From: Muribaculaceae bacterium
GTDB taxonomy: Bacteria > Bacteroidota > Bacteroidia > Bacteroidales > Muribaculaceae
NCBI GenBank assembly: GCA_017547845.1
Contig: JAFYNZ010000028.1
Span: forward strand, 1-64,000
Direction of reading: 5' to 3'
Length of the DNA: 64,000 bases
Positions within the stretch are counted from its first letter, which is position 1. The number at the start of each line of letters is the position of its first letter. The notes under the pieces were generated by a model that searched no databases, had not been told where the DNA came from, and saw nothing but the letters and a program-made list of their open reading frames with translations. Shown in pieces: positions 19,046-26,919 of the stretch. Both the position numbers and the translations under genes were made by a program.

Positions 19046-19447
19046 TTAATGGTCAACATGACGCAAAATCAGTCGAAAAATAAGCGTTCCGACTAATGCT
19101 CCTACAGCATCTGCTATCATATCTTCTACCTCAAAACTGCGTCCTGTGGACATATAAAGTTGCATAAACTCCACTGCCACACCGATAATAGAAGCGACCG
19201 CAAACACAAGCACCGACCTTGTCCATGAGATGCAGTGCGACCAATCTGCTCGTTGCAAATCAAGACACAACACAACACTCAGCCCGGCAAACATTATCGC
19301 ATGAGCCACCTTGTCGCTTCCTTCAAAGAGACCGACTTCGACACCCATAGCATCGCCATCAAGCGTAAGACACAGGATCGCTATCAGCACCACGACCGAC
19401 AACATAAAGCGCGGCCACTTATCAAACAAATGCAACAATCTCTTCAT
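19046..19447 (-). CDS. VanZ-like family membrane protein
   Basis: 133 residues with four hydrophobic segments. GSDKVAHAIMFAGLSVVL and the second half IGVAVEFMQLYMSTGRSFEVEDMIADAVGALVG match the VanZ-like pattern (D-K--H---F; G---E--Q------R--ad--D---N/A--G). The name derives from teicoplanin resistance VanZ, but short members like this have no proven function and are common in Bacteroidota. It lies 95 bp upstream of tamB on the same strand. Confidence 0.85.
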   Translation of the reverse strand: MKRLLHLFDKWPRFMLSVVVLIAILCLTLDGDAMGVEVGLFEGSDKVAHAIMFAGLSVVLCLDLQRADWSHCISWTRSVLVFAVASIIGVAVEFMQLYMSTGRSFEVEDMIADAVGALVGTLIFRLILRHVDH

Positions 19448-19550
19448 AACTGCAAAATTACTAAAAAACCGGCGTATAGGTCAAATAAAATCTCCGGACC
19501 TCTCTTCTCCCACCTCATCACAAAGCAGTAAGCGAGTCGTACTAATACAA

Positions 19551-19580
19551 CAATTGGCAGCCCATATGGACTGCCAATTG
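19551..19580 (-). terminator. Hairpin after the M6 protease gene
   Basis: CAATTGGCAG (19551-19560) and CTGCCAATTG (19571-19580) form a perfect 10-bp stem 27 bp past the stop codon. The T-run after it on the minus strand is weak (TTGTATTAG), so termination is likely but not certain. Confidence 0.6.
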
Positions 19581-19606
19581 CTATTTATTTTGAAGAATAA
19601 TAATGC

Positions 19607-22459
19607 TTACCAGTTGACCTTTGCCACCTTTGAGCCGGCTTTAACGATGTAAAGACCTGCCTGTGGAAGTTGGTACTGACCTACAACATTGAGTGCCACA
19701 ACACGACCATCTACAGTGTAGATGTTGTAGCTTTGTGTCGCATCGCTGAGACTCACAAGACCGTTGTCGACTGTCACTGCAAGACGGTTTTCAGATGTCA
19801 CTGCATCGATAGAAGCACTGTCGATTGTCACAAAACTGATTGCGCGTGAAACCTTAGACTCTTCACCATTACCGACGGCCTTAACATAAGCCACATACTC
19901 TGTATTCTCTTCTAGACCGGTCACCTTGCAAGACGTAGCATCGACACGAATATCATCATAGCCATCGACAGCTACATCGTTAATGTCGCCTATAAACTTC
20001 ACTGTGATATCGTCCAAATAGAGGATAGCTTCCTTAGAAGCGAAATAGTAGTTGATTGACACTTGACGTGTGCCATATGGAAGATTATCGATTACGAGGT
20101 TAGTACCCTCCTCTGTGCCGTCAATCTCGGTGATAGTTGCCACATGATATTTCGACATACCGTCGCTACCATACACCTCAAGACGTGCGCTAACGTTTTC
20201 ACGAGAGAGACGAGTCCAAAGGTTTATAGAGTGAATATCCTTATCGTAGACAGGAGTTTCAATCAAGTCGCCTTGTGACGAGAATTTCAACGAAGGAGCA
20301 GCCTCACCGAAATAACCTGTGCGAGTTTCCCAGCCACCAAATGTGTACCATTGAGATGAAGGGAGTTTCTTGTTGTCGAACGAAGCTACTTCTTTATCAT
20401 CAGACTCAGTCACTGTGCGTGTAGCCACTGTCAGCTGATAGTGTTCTGCATCAGGAAGCGATGTCCACCAAAGTTCTGCTTCTGTAGGCAACACCTTACC
20501 GACATTGAGCATTGGAGCCGAATCAGCCAAGTCGCCTGAGATAGTAGAAATATTAATCTCTTGCGCCGCCGACATGTTGTAGCGATTGTATGCATAGAGA
20601 CGAGCCACGTAAGCCTGTTCAGAGTCGAGATCGGTGATTTCGATAGATGTGATATTACCGAGGTCCTTAGTCAAGTAGTCGCCTACGTGACCATATAGTT
20701 CTGCTCCGTCTGTGTCTTCAAACGCATAGACTGTCAACATGTAACCATCTGCATTTGCCACAGCGCCCCACTCCATTGTAAACTTATCGCTATCGATAGC
20801 TGTCACCTTAGCCGATGGAGAAGCAATATACATAGGAGACTTCTCGTCGCCTCCACCTTTCACTTTCATAGAGATAACACCATCGACCGACTCATAAATC
20901 TCAGTGATAGGATAGTCGATAATCTCGTTTGCCCAGTTGCGGAACGCAGGACGAGACTTGCCGGTAAATTCATAGACACCCGATGTGCCAGGGAATGGGT
21001 CGCCGGCACGAGTCTGTGCACTTTGAGCATTGTCAGCCTCCTCGATATCGACACCTTGGTGAGTAGCAGAGTTATTCACAATGTTGTAAAACCATTTATT
21101 AGCATCGTAGTCAATGTGCCATACGAGCATACCATGACCAGGGATATAAGAGTCCCAAGACTCTTGTTGACGGTTTTCAAACATGAAATACTCCTTAGCA
21201 TTCTTATCGCTTGCAGGAACCTTGTAAGCCACATTGGCACGAGTCATCGGAGCCATGTTAATTGTCATCGGCTGATCGATAACGACTGGGTTCAACCATT
21301 CCAAAGCGTAACGCTCATAGCATGAGAATGTAGGAGGCACATAACCATCACCATTGTAAGGACCCGAGTCCATTGCCGAATATTCGCCTGGAGTAAACGC
21401 TCCCGATGAGTAAGATGTCTCATACAAGTCAGGAAGACCAAGCACGTGAGCAAACTCGTGGCAGAACGTACCGATACCATCAAACGAATCATTACGATTC
21501 AACTCGTTTGATGTAGCATACTTATCGACTTTCACACCATCTACCTCAATAGGAGCACCCAAAGCATATTGCAATTGGTAAGAGTGTGGCCAGATCACAT
21601 CGTCCAAACCTGTATCTGCCTGTCCGTAACCGGCATAGAACACATAAATATTGTCGACATAACCATCATTATTTCGGTCATATTGTGTAAAGTCTACATC
21701 TGGGTCAAGCACTGTCAATACGTCTTTGATCATCTCAGCAGCACGGAAGTCAATTTCCGAGCCACGGTCAGCTCCATAGTAAGAATATGAACTTGACAAT
21801 GTCACAGGTCCATAAACGTCAAACTTAGGGATAAACTGACCTGCACTTGAACTAGTGTAGAAGTCAAACGCACTACCCGATGCGCCATATTCAGAATAAC
21901 CGACCTCATTCATCATGCGAGTCATCGCAGCGTGTGGATCTGGGTCGAAGCTAAATTTCAAGTCTGAGAAGTTGACACACACCACAAGCACGTTTTGCTC
22001 ACCTGAAGTAGGGAACACACGAAGGTCGTGACCATCTGCATTGTCATATTCATCGCCATTAGCACGTTGTGGAGTCAACTTGCGCTGAGCCTTCTGAGTG
22101 TTCCACATCTTAGAAGTTGCCAATGTAGAAGCCTTTAGTTCTGCAAATGTCTGAGCAGGATTCAATGCAAGCAACGCTGTCTTTACTGACTCAGAGCGGT
22201 CAGCAGCATTCGCTGCACGCAATGACATCACTTCACCATTGTCGTCGATATAATTGTAGCCGCCATCAGATGCTTTCTTCACAAGATAGCCGTCTTCAGT
22301 CATCAAACAATGGAAAAATTCGTCACCCACAATGCGAATTGTGAGCGTTGTGCCATCAGGCTGTGTCACTGTGAACGGACGTGGGTCGGCCGGCACAGCA
22401 TATGCTGCAGAGACACCCAACATCCCTGCGCATACTAAGGTCAATACTTTTTTAAACAT
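19607..22459 (-). CDS. M6-family secreted metalloprotease with type IX sorting tail
   Basis: 950 residues. Signal peptide (MFKKVLTLVCAGMLGVSAAYA), propeptide-like segment to about 130, then a M6 (immune inhibitor A-like) peptidase domain with the zinc motif CHEFAHVLGLPDLYE near residue 335 (two His, catalytic Glu, third ligand Asp) and MDSGPYNGDG as the Met-turn region. About residues 545-890 contain fibronectin-III-like modules around a beta-sandwich. The last 70-80 residues (YNIYTVDGRVV to GLYIVKAGSKVAKVNW) match a type A C-terminal sorting domain, so the protein is probably exported by the type IX system and held at or released from the surface. Host or food proteins are likely substrates, but this is inference. 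Confidence 0.9.
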   Translation of the reverse strand: MFKKVLTLVCAGMLGVSAAYAVPADPRPFTVTQPDGTTLTIRIVGDEFFHCLMTEDGYLVKKASDGGYNYIDDNGEVMSLRAANAADRSESVKTALLALNPAQTFAELKASTLATSKMWNTQKAQRKLTPQRANGDEYDNADGHDLRVFPTSGEQNVLVVCVNFSDLKFSFDPDPHAAMTRMMNEVGYSEYGASGSAFDFYTSSSAGQFIPKFDVYGPVTLSSSYSYYGADRGSEIDFRAAEMIKDVLTVLDPDVDFTQYDRNNDGYVDNIYVFYAGYGQADTGLDDVIWPHSYQLQYALGAPIEVDGVKVDKYATSNELNRNDSFDGIGTFCHEFAHVLGLPDLYETSYSSGAFTPGEYSAMDSGPYNGDGYVPPTFSCYERYALEWLNPVVIDQPMTINMAPMTRANVAYKVPASDKNAKEYFMFENRQQESWDSYIPGHGMLVWHIDYDANKWFYNIVNNSATHQGVDIEEADNAQSAQTRAGDPFPGTSGVYEFTGKSRPAFRNWANEIIDYPITEIYESVDGVISMKVKGGGDEKSPMYIASPSAKVTAIDSDKFTMEWGAVANADGYMLTVYAFEDTDGAELYGHVGDYLTKDLGNITSIEITDLDSEQAYVARLYAYNRYNMSAAQEINISTISGDLADSAPMLNVGKVLPTEAELWWTSLPDAEHYQLTVATRTVTESDDKEVASFDNKKLPSSQWYTFGGWETRTGYFGEAAPSLKFSSQGDLIETPVYDKDIHSINLWTRLSRENVSARLEVYGSDGMSKYHVATITEIDGTEEGTNLVIDNLPYGTRQVSINYYFASKEAILYLDDITVKFIGDINDVAVDGYDDIRVDATSCKVTGLEENTEYVAYVKAVGNGEESKVSRAISFVTIDSASIDAVTSENRLAVTVDNGLVSLSDATQSYNIYTVDGRVVALNVVGQYQLPQAGLYIVKAGSKVAKVNW

Positions 22460-22484
22460 ACTTTTGCTAAGTTAATTTTGACGC

Positions 22485-22514
22485 AAAATTAAGAAAATCA
22501 ACGCATAACACAAA
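22485..22514 (-). promoter_or_regulatory. M6 protease promoter
   Basis: On the minus strand: TTTG (22514-22511), 18 nt, TAATTTTG (22492-22485), 25 bp before the start. The spacing is one shorter than the usual 19-21. Confidence 0.6.
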
Positions 22515-22649
22515 ATATTACTCTCCTTTTTATAGTTAATTCTTCTAAATACCACCTTTTCACCTCCTCTTACAAACTCTCCAATGCACCAATTTATCTT
22601 AAAAAATCAAAATTTAGTCAGAAAATTTTACAATACACTCTATTTTTGC

Positions 22650-22657
22650 TATCTTCG
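22650..22657 (+). promoter_or_regulatory. folP -7 box
   Basis: TATCTTCG, followed by CAC, ends 11 bp before the folP ATG; the transcript would have an almost absent leader. The -33 box is not clear. Confidence 0.5.
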
Positions 22658-22668
22658 CACTTAGTTTT

Positions 22669-23514
22669 ATGAATCACTTATCAATCAACATAAAGGGCTC
22701 GCTCCACCACTTCCACAAGCCGTGGGTGATGGGCATTCTCAACGTTACGCCCGACTCTTTCTTCGCCGAGTCTCGCACCATTGAGACCGACGACATTCGC
22801 CGTCGCATCGACGACTTGATATCTCAAGGCGCCGACATCATCGACATCGGCGGATACTCTTCTCGCCCCGGAGCTCCCGAGGTCTCTGCCGATGAAGAAT
22901 ATTCTCGCCTCGCTCGTGGACTTGAGGCAATACGCAAATATCACCCCGACACACTCATTTCCGTCGACACTTTCCGTGCCGATGTCGCACGCCGATGCGT
23001 ATCCGACTGGGAAGCCGATATTATCAACGACATCTCCGGAGGCAACCTCGATGCCGAAATGTGGCCAACTGTAGCAGAACTGCAAGTGCCTTATATCTTG
23101 ATGCATATGCGTGGCACACCATCATCTATGCAGTCTCTCTGCGACTACAATGATGTGACGGCCGACGTAATCCGCGACCTCGCATTCAAAATCGATGCTA
23201 TGCATCAGCTCGGAATCGCCGACATCATAGTCGACCCCGGATTTGGATTTGCGAAAGACATCAATCAAAACTACCAACTCATGGCAGAGCTCGACCAGTT
23301 TAAACAACTCAATACTCCTCTACTTGTCGGCATCTCTCGCAAATCGATGATCTACCGTCCTCTCGACATCACCCCTCAGACTGCAATCAACGGCACTACA
23401 GTCCTCAACACCTTCGCCCTGCTCCACGGCGCAAACATTCTGCGTGTGCACGACGTCAAAGAGGCTGTCGAAGCAGTCAAAATTATAGACCTCATCAAGC
23501 AAAACACTCCATAA
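22669..23514 (+). CDS. folP: Dihydropteroate synthase
   Basis: 281 residues. WVMGILNVTPDSFF is the first pterin/pyrophosphate loop; IDIGGYSSRPGA the second loop, with the Ser/Arg-Pro-Gly turn; IINDISGG and VDPGFGFAKD bind pterin; GISRKSM is the terminal loop. It joins 6-hydroxymethyl-dihydropterin pyrophosphate to p-aminobenzoate and is the sulfonamide target. The 16-bp gap to cdaA suggests one transcript; a folP-cdaA pair is familiar in Bacteroidota and mirrors cdaA-glmM neighbourhoods elsewhere only loosely. Confidence 0.97.
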   Translation: MNHLSINIKGSLHHFHKPWVMGILNVTPDSFFAESRTIETDDIRRRIDDLISQGADIIDIGGYSSRPGAPEVSADEEYSRLARGLEAIRKYHPDTLISVDTFRADVARRCVSDWEADIINDISGGNLDAEMWPTVAELQVPYILMHMRGTPSSMQSLCDYNDVTADVIRDLAFKIDAMHQLGIADIIVDPGFGFAKDINQNYQLMAELDQFKQLNTPLLVGISRKSMIYRPLDITPQTAINGTTVLNTFALLHGANILRVHDVKEAVEAVKIIDLIKQNTP

Positions 23515-23530
23515 ACACCTCTACTTCACA

Positions 23531-24298
23531 ATGATAGACTTCGGAATAAAAGATATTATCGATATCCTACTGGTGGCACTACTCCTTTATTACCTTTACT
23601 CGGTAATGAAAAAGAGCGGCACCATCAACATCTTCGTCGGTATCCTTTCGGTAATCGGCGTATGGATTATCACCTCAGGAATATTCGACATGAAATTGAC
23701 GGGTACGATACTCGACAAATTCATGAACATCGGTCTGATTATCCTCGTAATCCTCTTCCAAGACCAAGTCAAACGATTCCTCGTTGACCTCGGTTCGCAA
23801 AACAAATGGAGAGCTATCCGACGACTCATCTTCCGCCAAGAAGACACCGGCGAAGACAATCACGCCCATATCATGCCGATAGTCTACTCATGTATGAACA
23901 TGTCAAAGACCAAAACCGGCGCATTGATAGTCATTCAGCGCAAAATGCCACTGACCGACTACGAAAAGACCGGTGATGAAATCCATGCTGACATCAACAT
24001 GCGACTTATCGAAAACATCTTCTTCAAAAATTCTCCACTTCACGACGGAGCAATGATTATAGGCCAACGCAGAATCACAGCAGCCGGCTGCATTCTCCCC
24101 GTCAGCCACGACATGAACATTCCCAAGAGTCTCGGTCTACGCCACCGCGCAGCACTTGGTATGTCGCAAGTCACCGACGCAGTCTGCATCATAGTCAGCG
24201 AAGAGACCGGCAACATCTCTGTAGCCAAAGACGGCGCACTTTCTGTCAAAATCTCAGCTATCGACCTCGAAAAAATACTCTCACAAGCCCTCAGCTGA
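23531..24298 (+). CDS. cdaA: Diadenylate cyclase CdaA (cyclic di-AMP synthase)
   Basis: 255 residues: three membrane helices (about 10-85) then a DisA_N catalytic domain. SPLHDGAMII contains the DGA motif and GLRHRAALGMSQVTDAV the RHR motif, which bind ATP and metal; VSEETGNISVAKDG follows as in other CdaA proteins. It makes cyclic di-AMP, used for envelope and osmotic control. No CdaR regulator gene is next to it, unlike Firmicutes. Confidence 0.96.
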   Translation: MIDFGIKDIIDILLVALLLYYLYSVMKKSGTINIFVGILSVIGVWIITSGIFDMKLTGTILDKFMNIGLIILVILFQDQVKRFLVDLGSQNKWRAIRRLIFRQEDTGEDNHAHIMPIVYSCMNMSKTKTGALIVIQRKMPLTDYEKTGDEIHADINMRLIENIFFKNSPLHDGAMIIGQRRITAAGCILPVSHDMNIPKSLGLRHRAALGMSQVTDAVCIIVSEETGNISVAKDGALSVKISAIDLEKILSQALS

Positions 24299-24393
24299 CA
24301 TCCCCACAAACATTTAGCCAACCCTCAACAAAATCTCTCCTCCCTCCAACTACTTTCTCAACCACTCAGCTGACGCCTCGCAGCCGCGTCTGA

Positions 24394-24415
24394 TTGCCAC
24401 GTTTCCCCGTGGCAA
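24394..24415. other. Perfect hairpin in the 238-bp gap after cdaA
   Basis: TTGCCACG (24394-24401), loop TTTCCC, CGTGGCAA (24408-24415). It is not followed by a T-run, so it is not a standard terminator. The rest of the gap 24299-24536 shows no gene; TTGGTA / TACCAA flank an AT-rich run at about 24483-24511. Confidence 0.6.
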
Positions 24416-24536
24416 ATACTTCAGCCCCTATCGGCATATAGCCTCACCACCTATTACATCTATCGGTCTATTAGTCGAAATAGTTGGTAATTTTTTTTAA
24501 TATTATACCAAATAGGCTTAATAGACAAGATTAATA

Positions 24537-24947
24537 CTACCACAACTCGTCTTTCTTATTAAATTTCAGCCACCCATAAGCTCTTTTTCCCGCTTTTAGA
24601 TTACAAAGCTTCAACTTACTACCACTAAAGTTCATAGGGATATTACGTTGATACGAAAAATCATAATAGTTTCCATGTATAATAAAATTAGCTGATATCA
24701 GATTCTTTTCCGACAAGTATTTATAAGTAAAGCTCTCAATTTCAAGCTTACCTCCATCTACATAAGTAAAATAGCCTCTATTATTAGAATAGAAACTAAT
24801 AACAAGTTGCTCCTTTGCACACTCCCAACTTCCAACAAGTTTCTTAATATCATTTGGCTCATCATACTCATCTGCATTGCAAGCTCCCAACGCACAACAA
24901 CCAAATAATACAACAATTAGCATTCCTATCAATTTCATTTGTCTCAT
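24537..24947 (-). CDS. Small hypothetical lipoprotein
   Basis: 136 residues; not assigned to a family with certainty. The N-terminus is a lipoprotein signal (MRQMKLIGMLIVVLFGCCALGACNADEYDEPND; lipobox ALGAC near C23). The rest is beta-rich, starting with KKLVGSWECAKEQLVISFYSNNRGYF, the pattern of lipocalin-like or DUF-type lipoproteins of Bacteroidales (W in a GSW motif, aromatic strands). The gene is clearly more AT-rich than its neighbours, consistent with recent transfer. A -7-like TAACTTTA lies at 24980-24973. It is alone between cdaA and rpmA. Confidence 0.75.
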   Translation of the reverse strand: MRQMKLIGMLIVVLFGCCALGACNADEYDEPNDIKKLVGSWECAKEQLVISFYSNNRGYFTYVDGGKLEIESFTYKYLSEKNLISANFIIHGNYYDFSYQRNIPMNFSGSKLKLCNLKAGKRAYGWLKFNKKDELW

Positions 24948-25017
24948 ATTCTCACAAAGTAAAAATTCGCACTAAAGTTAATACTTTTTTCAAAAAACGA
25001 CAACGCCATCAATAAAA

Positions 25018-25050
25018 AAAATAGGACAAAGCATAACTTTGTCCTATTTT
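25018..25050. terminator. Terminator after rplU-rpmA
   Basis: AAAATAGGACAAAG (25018-25031) and CTTTGTCCTATTTT (25037-25050) form a perfect 14-bp stem with loop CATAA. T-runs exist on both strands, so it can stop transcription from either side. Confidence 0.9.
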
Positions 25051-25071
25051 AATTTCTTTAAATCTGCAATA

Positions 25072-25335
25072 TTAGTTAGCAGCGTGTGGCTCAACGTTGA
25101 TGAACTTGCGTCCTTCCTTACCGGTAGTGAACACAACAACACCATCGATGAGAGCGAACAATGTGTGGTCCTTACCCATACCCACGTTCAAACCTGGGTG
25201 GTGAACTGTACCACGTTGACGCTTGATAATGTTACCTGCTTTACATTTAGATCCACCATAGATCTTAACACCAAGTCGTTTGCTTTCTGATTCGCGGCCG
25301 TTCTTAGAACTACCGACACCTTTTTTATGTGCCAT
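25072..25335 (-). CDS. rpmA: 50S ribosomal protein L27
   Basis: 87 residues. [20 protein letters not shown] and [20 protein letters not shown] are unmistakable L27. Its N-terminus reaches the peptidyl-transferase centre; there is no extra cleaved leader before AHKK, unlike Firmicutes L27. It follows rplU by 19 bp. Confidence 0.98.
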   Translation of the reverse strand: MAHKKGVGSSKNGRESESKRLGVKIYGGSKCKAGNIIKRQRGTVHHPGLNVGMGKDHTLFALIDGVVVFTTGKEGRKFINVEPHAAN

Positions 25336-25354
25336 ATCCGAGAGTGGTTTTTAA

Positions 25355-25678
25355 TTAAGCTTTAACAATTGATTTAACTAACACTTTTGAGAAGCTTTGA
25401 CGGTGACCGTTCAAACGACGATAACCTTTGCGTCTTTTCTTCTTGAAAACGATTACCTTTTCACCCTTTACAAGTGATTCGAGTACTTCGCAAGTTACTT
25501 TTGCGCCTTTAACGGTAGGCATGCCAACTTCTACATTACCGTCGGTGTCTACGAGGAGTACCTTTTCGAAGTCGATAACTTCACCTTGCTTTACTGCCTC
25601 ACCGAGATAGTGGACATACAGATACTTTCCTTCTTCAGCTCTGAACTGTTGTCCTTGAATTTCTACGATAGCGTACAT
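25355..25678 (-). CDS. rplU: 50S ribosomal protein L21
   Basis: 107 residues. [32 protein letters not shown] and the basic end [13 protein letters not shown] are diagnostic. L21 binds 23S rRNA with L20. It heads the rplU-rpmA operon with its own promoter. Confidence 0.98.
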   Translation of the reverse strand: MYAIVEIQGQQFRAEEGKYLYVHYLGEAVKQGEVIDFEKVLLVDTDGNVEVGMPTVKGAKVTCEVLESLVKGEKVIVFKKKRRKGYRRLNGHRQSFSKVLVKSIVKA

Positions 25679-25762
25679 TGCTAATTTTTAATGTTTTTAC
25701 AAGTTAATCCGTTGGGCGGCAATCTCCTTGAAATTGCGCTTATTCGTGCCTTGGCGGAATGA

Positions 25763-25800
25763 GCGGTGCAAAATTACTACTTTTCCCCGAATTGACCAAA
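25763..25800 (-). promoter_or_regulatory. rplU-rpmA promoter with extended GCACCGC block
   Basis: Minus strand: TTTG (25800-25797), 20 nt, TAATTTTGCACCGC (25776-25763). The last 14 nt equal those at rplS, rpsO and rpsU. The leader is about 80 nt. Confidence 0.8.
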
Positions 25801-25876
25801 ATTTTCAGTGTTTTTTACTCGTTTTTTGCCAATTTCATCTTTTTTTCATCTTTTTTGAAATTTTTTCGCCGAAAAA

Positions 25877-25914
25877 TTTGGTGGTTCCAAAAATAAGTCG
25901 TAACTTTGCATCGC
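25877..25914 (+). promoter_or_regulatory. tRNA-Gln promoter
   Basis: TTTG (25877-25880), 20 nt, TAACTTTGCATCGC (25901-25914). The block matches the one at rpsL exactly. About 30 nt of leader precede the tRNA. Confidence 0.8.
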
Positions 25915-25946
25915 TTTTGAGAGGAACACCTCACAGAGCTTAGGAT

Positions 25947-26017
25947 AGTCTTATGGTGTAATGGTAGCACTACAGGTTTTGGTTCTGTCTGTCCAGGTTC
26001 GAATCCTGGTAAGACTA
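25947..26017 (+). tRNA. tRNA-Gln (anticodon TTG)
   Basis: Acceptor AGTCTTA (25947-25953) pairs with TAAGACT (26010-26016). The anticodon stem ACAGG/TCTGT encloses loop TTTTGGT, so the anticodon is TTG (Gln, CAA). T8, A14, GG in the D loop and GTTCGAATC in the T arm are present. CCA is not encoded. Confidence 0.93.
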
Positions 26018-26021
26018 CAAG

Positions 26022-26053
26022 AAAGGGTTGGGATTCCAACCCTTTTCTTTTTT
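26022..26053 (+). terminator. tRNA-Gln terminator
   Basis: AAAGGGTTGG (26022-26031), loop GATT, CCAACCCTTT (26036-26045), then a T-rich run to 26053. Confidence 0.9.
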
Positions 26054-26194
26054 ACATATCTACCCCTCTCCTCTTCTACTACCGACACGACATCGAGCCA
26101 TCCTACCCTCACCTCAACCGGCATCTCATTCCCATCACTCCCACAATCACCACATCAGCCATAGCCACCATATATAGTTACTATAAATACTATG

Positions 26195-26215
26195 GCTACT
26201 ATAAACACTATCCCT
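26195..26215. repeat. Copy 1 of a 21-bp motif shared with 29149-29169
   Basis: GCTACTATAAA followed by C and ACTATCCCT; the copy at 29149 differs only by T at the twelfth base. Both lie in AT-rich DNA rich in TATA/ACTAT steps beyond the 3' end of minus-strand genes (rpsO and the SPFH gene). No function assigned. Confidence 0.6.
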
Positions 26216-26248
26216 TTCCATCCACCGGCTACCCAAGCATATATACAC

Positions 26249-26283
26249 AAAAAAGTCCAATCTCGCAATGAGACCGGACTTTG
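26249..26283 (-). terminator. rpsO terminator
   Basis: Plus-strand AAAGTCC (26252-26258) pairs with GGACTTT (26276-26282), with an inner TCTC/GAGA helix. On the minus strand the stem is followed by a T-run (26255-26249). Confidence 0.85.
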
Positions 26284-26308
26284 TTTCTTTCTTCGCTTAC
26301 GCCTAAGA

Positions 26309-26584
26309 TTACTTACGGATACCGAGTTCCTTCTTAGCGATGATAGCACGGTAGCGGTTGATATCCTTGCGGATGAGGTAGTCAAGAAGGCTACGACGCT
26401 TACCTACGAGTGCTTTCAATGCGCGAGCTGTAGTATGATCCTTGTGATTTGACTTAAGGTGTTCAGTCAAATGAGCGATACGGATAGAGAACAATGCTAT
26501 CTGAGCTTCTGGTGAGCCAGTATCAGTCTTACCCTGACCGTATTTCTCGAAGATCGCTTGCTTGTCTTCAGAACTTAAGAACAT
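26309..26584 (-). CDS. rpsO: 30S ribosomal protein S15
   Basis: 91 residues (89 in E. coli). GKGKTDTGSPEAQIALF-type N-terminus (here YGQGKTDTGSPEAQIALF), LKSNHKDHTTARALKALVGKRRSLLDYL and the KDINRYRAIIAKKELGIRK end are diagnostic. S15 is a primary 16S binder and often controls its own mRNA. Monocistronic here, with a structured leader. Confidence 0.98.
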   Translation of the reverse strand: MFLSSEDKQAIFEKYGQGKTDTGSPEAQIALFSIRIAHLTEHLKSNHKDHTTARALKALVGKRRSLLDYLIRKDINRYRAIIAKKELGIRK

Positions 26585-26639
26585 TCTTCAAAAAATTTTT
26601 AATTGTTAATAATTCGGTTTACTTTATTTTGAAAAAGAC

Positions 26640-26682
26640 CGAAACGCCATGAAGTCTACCGTCATAACATCGCGGGCTTTCG
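26640..26682 (-). promoter_or_regulatory. Candidate structured rpsO leader (S15 site)
   Basis: In the mRNA, CGAAA-GCC (26682-26675) pairs with GGC-G-TTTCG (26648-26640) with one bulged base, closing about 26 nt. The element begins within about 10 nt of the predicted transcription start and ends about 55 nt before the ATG. S15 represses its own mRNA through diverse leader folds in several phyla; that this is such a site is inference. Confidence 0.45.
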
Positions 26683-26689
26683 TCAAAAA

Positions 26690-26726
26690 GCGGTGCAAAA
26701 TTACTACTTTATTTCGACTCCACAAA
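26690..26726 (-). promoter_or_regulatory. rpsO promoter with extended GCACCGC block
   Basis: Minus strand: TTTG (26726-26723), 19 nt, TAATTTTGCACCGC (26703-26690). Confidence 0.8.
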
Positions 26727-26816
26727 ATATTGCAGCGTTTTTTCTCTCCAAATCGCTGATTTTTCGACATTTCCACCACTTTAACACCCTTTTCACCTTT
26801 ATTATATATAGAGAGA

Positions 26817-26845
26817 TTTGCTGTCCAAAGTTTTTTTCGTAACTT
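26817..26845 (+). promoter_or_regulatory. Pullulanase gene promoter
   Basis: TTTG (26817-26820), 17 nt, TAACTTTG (26838-26845). The spacing is short, so the -33 assignment is weak. The leader to ATG 26920 is about 68 nt. Confidence 0.55.
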
Positions 26846-26919
26846 TGCATCATGACTATCCATCTCATAGATGGCTAATCCTCAGAATTTTATTAACTAA
26901 TAAATTTTTACATACAAGA

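Noticed and set aside
26818-26919. Upstream start giving a 713-residue pullulanase
   Set aside because: The added 34 residues overlap the promoter and would bury the signal peptide; ATG 26920 is preferred.
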